Below, in pieces: positions 15,398-18,309 of a stretch of DNA of 18,309 nucleotides. The notes beneath the pieces are model-generated. The model worked only from the letters and a program-made list of their open reading frames with translations, was not told where the DNA came from and searched no databases. The position numbers were made by a program, and so were the translations under genes. This stretch comes from Acidimicrobiia bacterium (GTDB taxonomy: Bacteria; Actinomycetota; Acidimicrobiia; Spongiisociales; ZC4RG35), in NCBI GenBank assembly GCA_029865445.1, contig JAOUGY010000038.1:1-18309 (forward strand), given 5' to 3'. Each line of letters begins with the position of its first letter. The stretch's first letter is position 1.

Positions 15398-16099
15398 TCA
15401 GATGTCATCGCTGGGCTGAGACCCTTCGTTCGCAACCCCGGTGGGCTTGCGGAACAGCAGTGCCAAGCTCACCAGCGCCACCCAAACAGGGAAGACAAAC
15501 GGCATGGGCTCGGAGAAGGTCACATCGACGACCATCACGATCCCCGCAAGAGCACCGAACGCGACCAGCCATCGGGGGAGAGCCCCCGTACGTCGTCCGA
15601 GGTTGGACGTCGCCAGAATGAACACCGCCCCGAGCCTGGGGGCTGCGATGCCGAGGATCCCTTGTCCCACCGAGCGCATGAGCCGGTAGGCGTCGGGGTC
15701 CGGCACTCGGTCGGTTTGTGTTGCCAACACCGCGGTGGCACCGTGGACGGCGGATCCCACCAGAAGCAACGCGGCGAGCACGAGTCCGCTGCCGAGGAAC
15801 ACCGTCGAGAAGAACTTGTCCTCTCGATCCCCGACTCGCCGGCGTATGACGGCGATGAACCAAAGGAACGCAATCACGCTCAACGGTGTGAGGTTCATCG
15901 CGATCACGAGCCGTGCCCTCGCATCGGGACTCGAGAGGAAGGCCGTGAGCACGTCATCGCCGGCGCTCAGTGGAGGTCGGTCAAGCTGTATCAGCGCCAG
16001 GCTGGCGGCCAGCAATCCCGCGTGCGCCAAGCCGGCCAGGGCGGCACTCTCTATCGACGCCGCTCTGCTTCGCCAGTTCTTGTTGACCGAGTCGACCAT
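15398..16099 (-). CDS. Multi-pass membrane protein of unknown function
   Basis: A 233-residue protein with about six hydrophobic segments: AALAGLAHAGLLAASLALIQ, NLTPLSVIAFLWFIAVI, FLGSGLVLAALLLVGSAV, GQGILGIAAPRLGAVFILAT, WLVAFGALAGIVMVVDV and FVFPVWVALVSLALLF. Between the second and third is a basic loop, RRRVGDREDKFF. The layout resembles DUF4386-like membrane proteins, but I cannot assign it. ATG 16099 follows TGAGTAA with no strong ribosome binding site. It is convergent with the holin-like gene and divergent from the PLDc_N-SHOCT gene, sharing a 145-bp control region with the latter. Confidence 0.7.
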   Translation of the reverse strand: MVDSVNKNWRSRAASIESAALAGLAHAGLLAASLALIQLDRPPLSAGDDVLTAFLSSPDARARLVIAMNLTPLSVIAFLWFIAVIRRRVGDREDKFFSTVFLGSGLVLAALLLVGSAVHGATAVLATQTDRVPDPDAYRLMRSVGQGILGIAAPRLGAVFILATSNLGRRTGALPRWLVAFGALAGIVMVVDVTFSEPMPFVFPVWVALVSLALLFRKPTGVANEGSQPSDDI

Positions 16100-16131
16100 T
16101 TACTCAGATCATATGCGCGATCGCACATCGA

Positions 16132-16208
16132 CGAGGCCGAACAGCGCGGCCGGGCTGTGCCCACGCTACATTGGCCGACATCGAAGTCGGCACGGCCTCG
16201 AGCGAGGC
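16132..16208. repeat. Nested inverted repeats in a divergent intergenic region
   Basis: GCCGAC (16174-16179) and GTCGGC (16186-16191) form a 6-bp hairpin with loop ATCGAA. Around it CGAGGCC (16132-16138) matches GGCCTCG (16194-16200). GCCTCG-AG-CGAGGC (16195-16208) is a further palindrome. They lie between two divergent genes, where operators are expected, but no known operator consensus is recognised. Confidence 0.35.
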
Positions 16209-16244
16209 GGAAATGAGCCGGCGAGAGAGAGAAAGAGAGACTCG

Positions 16245-16619
16245 ATGCCGTTGCTGGATCTGTTCTGGACGATGCTGATCTTCTTCCTGTGGTTTGCATG
16301 GATCATGGTGGTGTTCACCGTTTTGGTGGACATCTTCCGCAACCATCAGATGGGTGGCTTCGCCAAGGCGCTCTGGGTGTTCTTCGTGATCGTCCTGCCC
16401 CTGTTGGGTGTGCTCATCTATCTGATCGCCAACGGCGATGACATGGCACGACGCGGCCTCGAGGAAGCGCAACGACGTGACCAGGCCGCACGCGCCTACA
16501 TCCAGGATGCAGCCGGCGTGTCCACCGCCGACGAGCTGCAGAAGCTCGGCCAGCTGCATTCAGACGGTCTGCTGACGGAAGCAGAGTTCGCCAGCCAGAA
16601 GGCGAGACTCCTGGCCTGA
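16245..16619 (+). CDS. PLDc_N membrane domain - SHOCT domain protein
   Basis: A 124-residue protein with an N-terminal PLDc_N-type two-segment membrane domain (about 5-65): LIFFLWFAWIMVVFTVLVDI, the short basic turn RNHQMGGFAKALW, then VFFVIVLPLLGVLIYLIANG. An amphipathic linker (GLEEAQRRDQAARAYIQ) leads to a C-terminal SHOCT module (about 94-124, ELQKLGQLHSDGLLTEAEF then ASQKARLLA). Despite the domain name there is no phospholipase D catalytic domain. The start is supported by the purine tract GAGAGAAAGAGAG ending 5-6 bp before the ATG. It is the second SHOCT protein in the window and probably has a similar scaffolding or membrane-sensor role; that role is inferred. A hairpin terminator follows. 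Confidence 0.88.
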   Translation: MPLLDLFWTMLIFFLWFAWIMVVFTVLVDIFRNHQMGGFAKALWVFFVIVLPLLGVLIYLIANGDDMARRGLEEAQRRDQAARAYIQDAAGVSTADELQKLGQLHSDGLLTEAEFASQKARLLA

Positions 16620-16642
16620 ACCCCACTGAACCCAGATGCCGG

Positions 16643-16676
16643 AGCATGGCGCCCCGCTCGACGTGGGCGCCATGCT
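16643..16676 (+). terminator. 12-bp perfect hairpin after the PLDc_N-SHOCT gene
   Basis: AGCATGGCGCCC (16643-16654) and GGGCGCCATGCT (16665-16676) form a perfect 12-bp stem with a 10-nt loop, 24 bp past the stop. GCCGG/CCGGC outside it (16638-16642, 16681-16685) can extend the stem. The T tract is short (TTT), so termination strength is uncertain. The position argues against the HAD gene starting upstream of it at 16636. Confidence 0.65.
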
Positions 16677-16713
16677 TTCGCCGGCAATGTGGCTGAAGTC
16701 CCAGGAGGCGTGG

Positions 16714-17634
16714 ATGGTTCGTGCCGAGACGCTGCCCTCATGGCGACCGGGGCCGACTCGCCAGGCACTCCTGTCGTTTCTGGAAGCGGCCGAATCGGTT
16801 CCCATCGGGGAGCGGGTCGCTTGCTTCGACAATGATGGAACACTCTGGTGCGAACGGCCCAGGTATATCCAACTGGACTTCTTCCTCGATGCGCTTGGCG
16901 GTGCCATCGACGGGGATCCGGCTCTCCGCAACCGTCCTGAATTCGCCGCGTTGCTCGCTGAAGACCAGGCAGCGATCGCCGAGATCGGCCTCGAGCGTAT
17001 CGGGCTGGCGTTGGCGGGCTTGTTCGAAGGGGTTCCTCCTCACACCTTCTGCGATCGAGTTCGCGAGTTCATGGATCGCACGGTCCACTCCGGCCTGGGT
17101 CTCCCTCTGAGGTCGGTCGTTTACCAACCGATGCTCGAGCTTCTCGACGAGCTTCGGCTGCGCCATTTCGCCATCACCATCGTCACCGGTGGGGGAACAG
17201 AGTTCGTCCGGGCGATCAGCGATGACCTGTACGGTGTCTCCCCCGAGGCGGTCGTCGGCACGCTGATCGAATACGAGTTCGGTCGCACTGCTGGCGGTGT
17301 CCCGTGGCCTCGCCGGACATCACGGATCGTCGGTGGCGCCAACGAAGGACCGGCCAAGGTCATCAACATCCAAACCCAGCTCGGACGCCGTCCGATCCTC
17401 GCCGGTGGAAACTCCGGAGGAGACCGTGAGATGCTCGAGTGGGCTTGTGGCGGAGACGGACCGGGCCTTGCCCTCCTCATCGACCACGATGACGAGCACC
17501 GGGAGTTCCGTTACACCAGCACGCCAGGGACGTTCGAGGACTCCGAGCCGATCACCGACACTGCGGCACGTTTGGGCTGGACCACGGTGAGCATGGCAAA
17601 CGACTGGGACGTGGTGTTCTCCGAGCGGGGCTGA
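16714..17634 (+). CDS. HAD-superfamily phosphatase (phosphoserine phosphatase-like)
   Basis: A 306-residue haloacid dehalogenase-fold hydrolase. Motif I is FDNDGTLW (nucleophile D39, acid/base D41). Motif II is TIVTGGGTEF. A Lys in GGANEGPAKVINI supplies motif III. Motif IV is GGNSGGDREML. A helical cap lies between motifs I and II (about 50-140), as in type I HADs. The start is fixed by AGGAGG at 16703-16708, 5 bp before ATG 16714; an in-frame ATG at 16636 would place a 12-bp hairpin inside the gene. The closing segment, RLGWTTVSMANDWDVVF, is typical of this HAD subgroup, often annotated only as haloacid dehalogenase-like hydrolase. The substrate, a phosphomonoester, is unknown. The stop is 13 bp from the convergent last gene. 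Confidence 0.9.
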   Translation: MVRAETLPSWRPGPTRQALLSFLEAAESVPIGERVACFDNDGTLWCERPRYIQLDFFLDALGGAIDGDPALRNRPEFAALLAEDQAAIAEIGLERIGLALAGLFEGVPPHTFCDRVREFMDRTVHSGLGLPLRSVVYQPMLELLDELRLRHFAITIVTGGGTEFVRAISDDLYGVSPEAVVGTLIEYEFGRTAGGVPWPRRTSRIVGGANEGPAKVINIQTQLGRRPILAGGNSGGDREMLEWACGGDGPGLALLIDHDDEHREFRYTSTPGTFEDSEPITDTAARLGWTTVSMANDWDVVFSERG

Positions 17635-17647
17635 GCGACTCTCTTCT

Positions 17648-18309
17648 CTATCCGACCACGGATTCGTCAGAACGGGCCGTTGGGTCTCGAAGGTCTTCGT
17701 CGACGAAGTCGCGTTCCACGGCAGCGACCGCCGCAGCGAATGCCTCGGGGTCGGTGGAGCGGATCTTGTCGAGAATGACCGCGGCCATGCTCTCACCGAC
17801 CTTGCCGCGCTCGGTGATCCACCGAGTACGACGCGACTCTTCGGTCTCGAGCGCCTTGACGATCGCCCGCTGGAGTTGTTCGGAGGCACCGAATCCGAGC
17901 ACGGAATTGAAGAAGGGAACGAGATCGGCTCGGTAGTCGTGGCCTTCGGCGGCGAACACCCCGGGAACGACCCGGGCGGCGTTCTTGTTGTCGATCAGCC
18001 CTTGCACGAAGCTGGTGACGGGGATCCATCGCTGGGACTTCGGGACCGTCGGTGGTCGCTGGTCGGGGTCGGCCAGCCACCCGGGCGCTTGAACGGCGAG
18101 CGCCGGCCCGAACACCGCGACACCGTCGTTGTAGTGGGTGATCATGACGTAGCGGATCTGTTCTCGATCCGACTGGTCGAGGGCTTCCCATTCGGAGATG
18201 TCATTGAACACCCCGATGGTGGTGCGGTCCGTTTCGGTCCGTTCTGGGCCGAGCACCTGGTCTTTCCATTTGCTCTCCATCGGCGTGCCGATCCAGATGG
18301 CGTGGTCGA
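17648..18309 (-). CDS. Alpha/beta-hydrolase family protein (DUF2319-type), C-terminal part; 5' end outside window
   Basis: The frame is open to the window edge and encodes at least 219 residues. It reads DHAIWIGTPMESKWKDQV, then IRYVMITHYNDGVAVFGP, PGWLADPDQRPP, SQRWIPVTSFVQGLIDN and FAAEGHDYRADLVPFFNSVL. This series (IGTP, a hydrophobic strand plus H-x-x-D, PxWL, RWxPVxxF, then GHxY) matches the C-terminal catalytic domain of the actinobacterial DUF2319 alpha/beta hydrolases, whose N-terminal half is membrane-spanning and not seen here. The GH of AEGHDY is the likely catalytic-histidine region. After it comes a Glu/Arg-rich helical tail of about 80 residues that is longer than I expect for the family. 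The assignment is from motif memory, so the family is likely but not certain. Confidence 0.72.
   Translation of the reverse strand, partial: DHAIWIGTPMESKWKDQVLGPERTETDRTTIGVFNDISEWEALDQSDREQIRYVMITHYNDGVAVFGPALAVQAPGWLADPDQRPPTVPKSQRWIPVTSFVQGLIDNKNAARVVPGVFAAEGHDYRADLVPFFNSVLGFGASEQLQRAIVKALETEESRRTRWITERGKVGESMAAVILDKIRSTDPEAFAAAVAAVERDFVDEDLRDPTARSDESVVG

Noticed and set aside
15326..16216. Plus-strand 296-codon frame opposite the unknown membrane protein
   Set aside because: Highly charged antisense of a hydrophobic protein; no ribosome binding site or motif.

Overview
The window is high-GC, gene-dense bacterial chromosome. The order rho - rpmE - DUF1385 - prfA, GTG/TTG starts, GA/GGAGG ribosome binding sites, SHOCT-tailed small proteins and a DUF2319-type alpha/beta hydrolase all point to an actinobacterium. 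I infer something near the Acidimicrobiia, but no marker here fixes the class.

Layout. Positions 1-2700 hold a housekeeping translation/transcription block on the + strand: the end of rho, ribosomal protein L31, a DUF1385 membrane protein and release factor 1. A secreted endonuclease/exonuclease/phosphatase-fold protein follows (2768-3943). Two tandem minus-strand paralogs (3948-4709) each end in a four-cysteine zinc ribbon. tRNA-Gln(CTG) and tRNA-Glu(CTC) lie at 4836-5016 and end in a strong 11-bp terminator.

Positions 5099-8656 (minus strand) look like a decaying sulfatase locus. An apparently intact anaerobic-type sulfatase-maturating radical SAM enzyme carries an added SEC-C zinc motif. 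A small membrane protein lies upstream of it. Further upstream is a scar where the first 119 codons of an arylsulfatase, including the CSPTR formylglycine motif, abut the last ~125 codons of a DUF1254/DUF1214 protein in another frame. A frameshifted small remnant lies downstream of the maturase. The gap upstream of the maturase contains an interleaved pair of inverted repeats that could form an H-type pseudoknot.

Positions 9003-17634 carry mostly membrane and envelope genes: a DUF6325-like protein with a SHOCT protein, an AI-2E-family exporter, a YihY/BrkB protein, a SulP anion transporter with STAS domain followed by a membrane-anchored protein of unknown function, a phage-holin-IV-like membrane protein, an unknown multi-pass membrane protein, a PLDc_N-SHOCT protein and a HAD phosphatase. 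The window ends in the C-terminal part of a DUF2319-type alpha/beta hydrolase (minus strand).

I see no CRISPR array, no intact insertion sequence and no phage genes. The most unusual elements are the sulfatase/DUF1214 fusion scar with its orphan maturase, the tandem zinc-ribbon paralogs, and the pseudoknot-like intergenic element.
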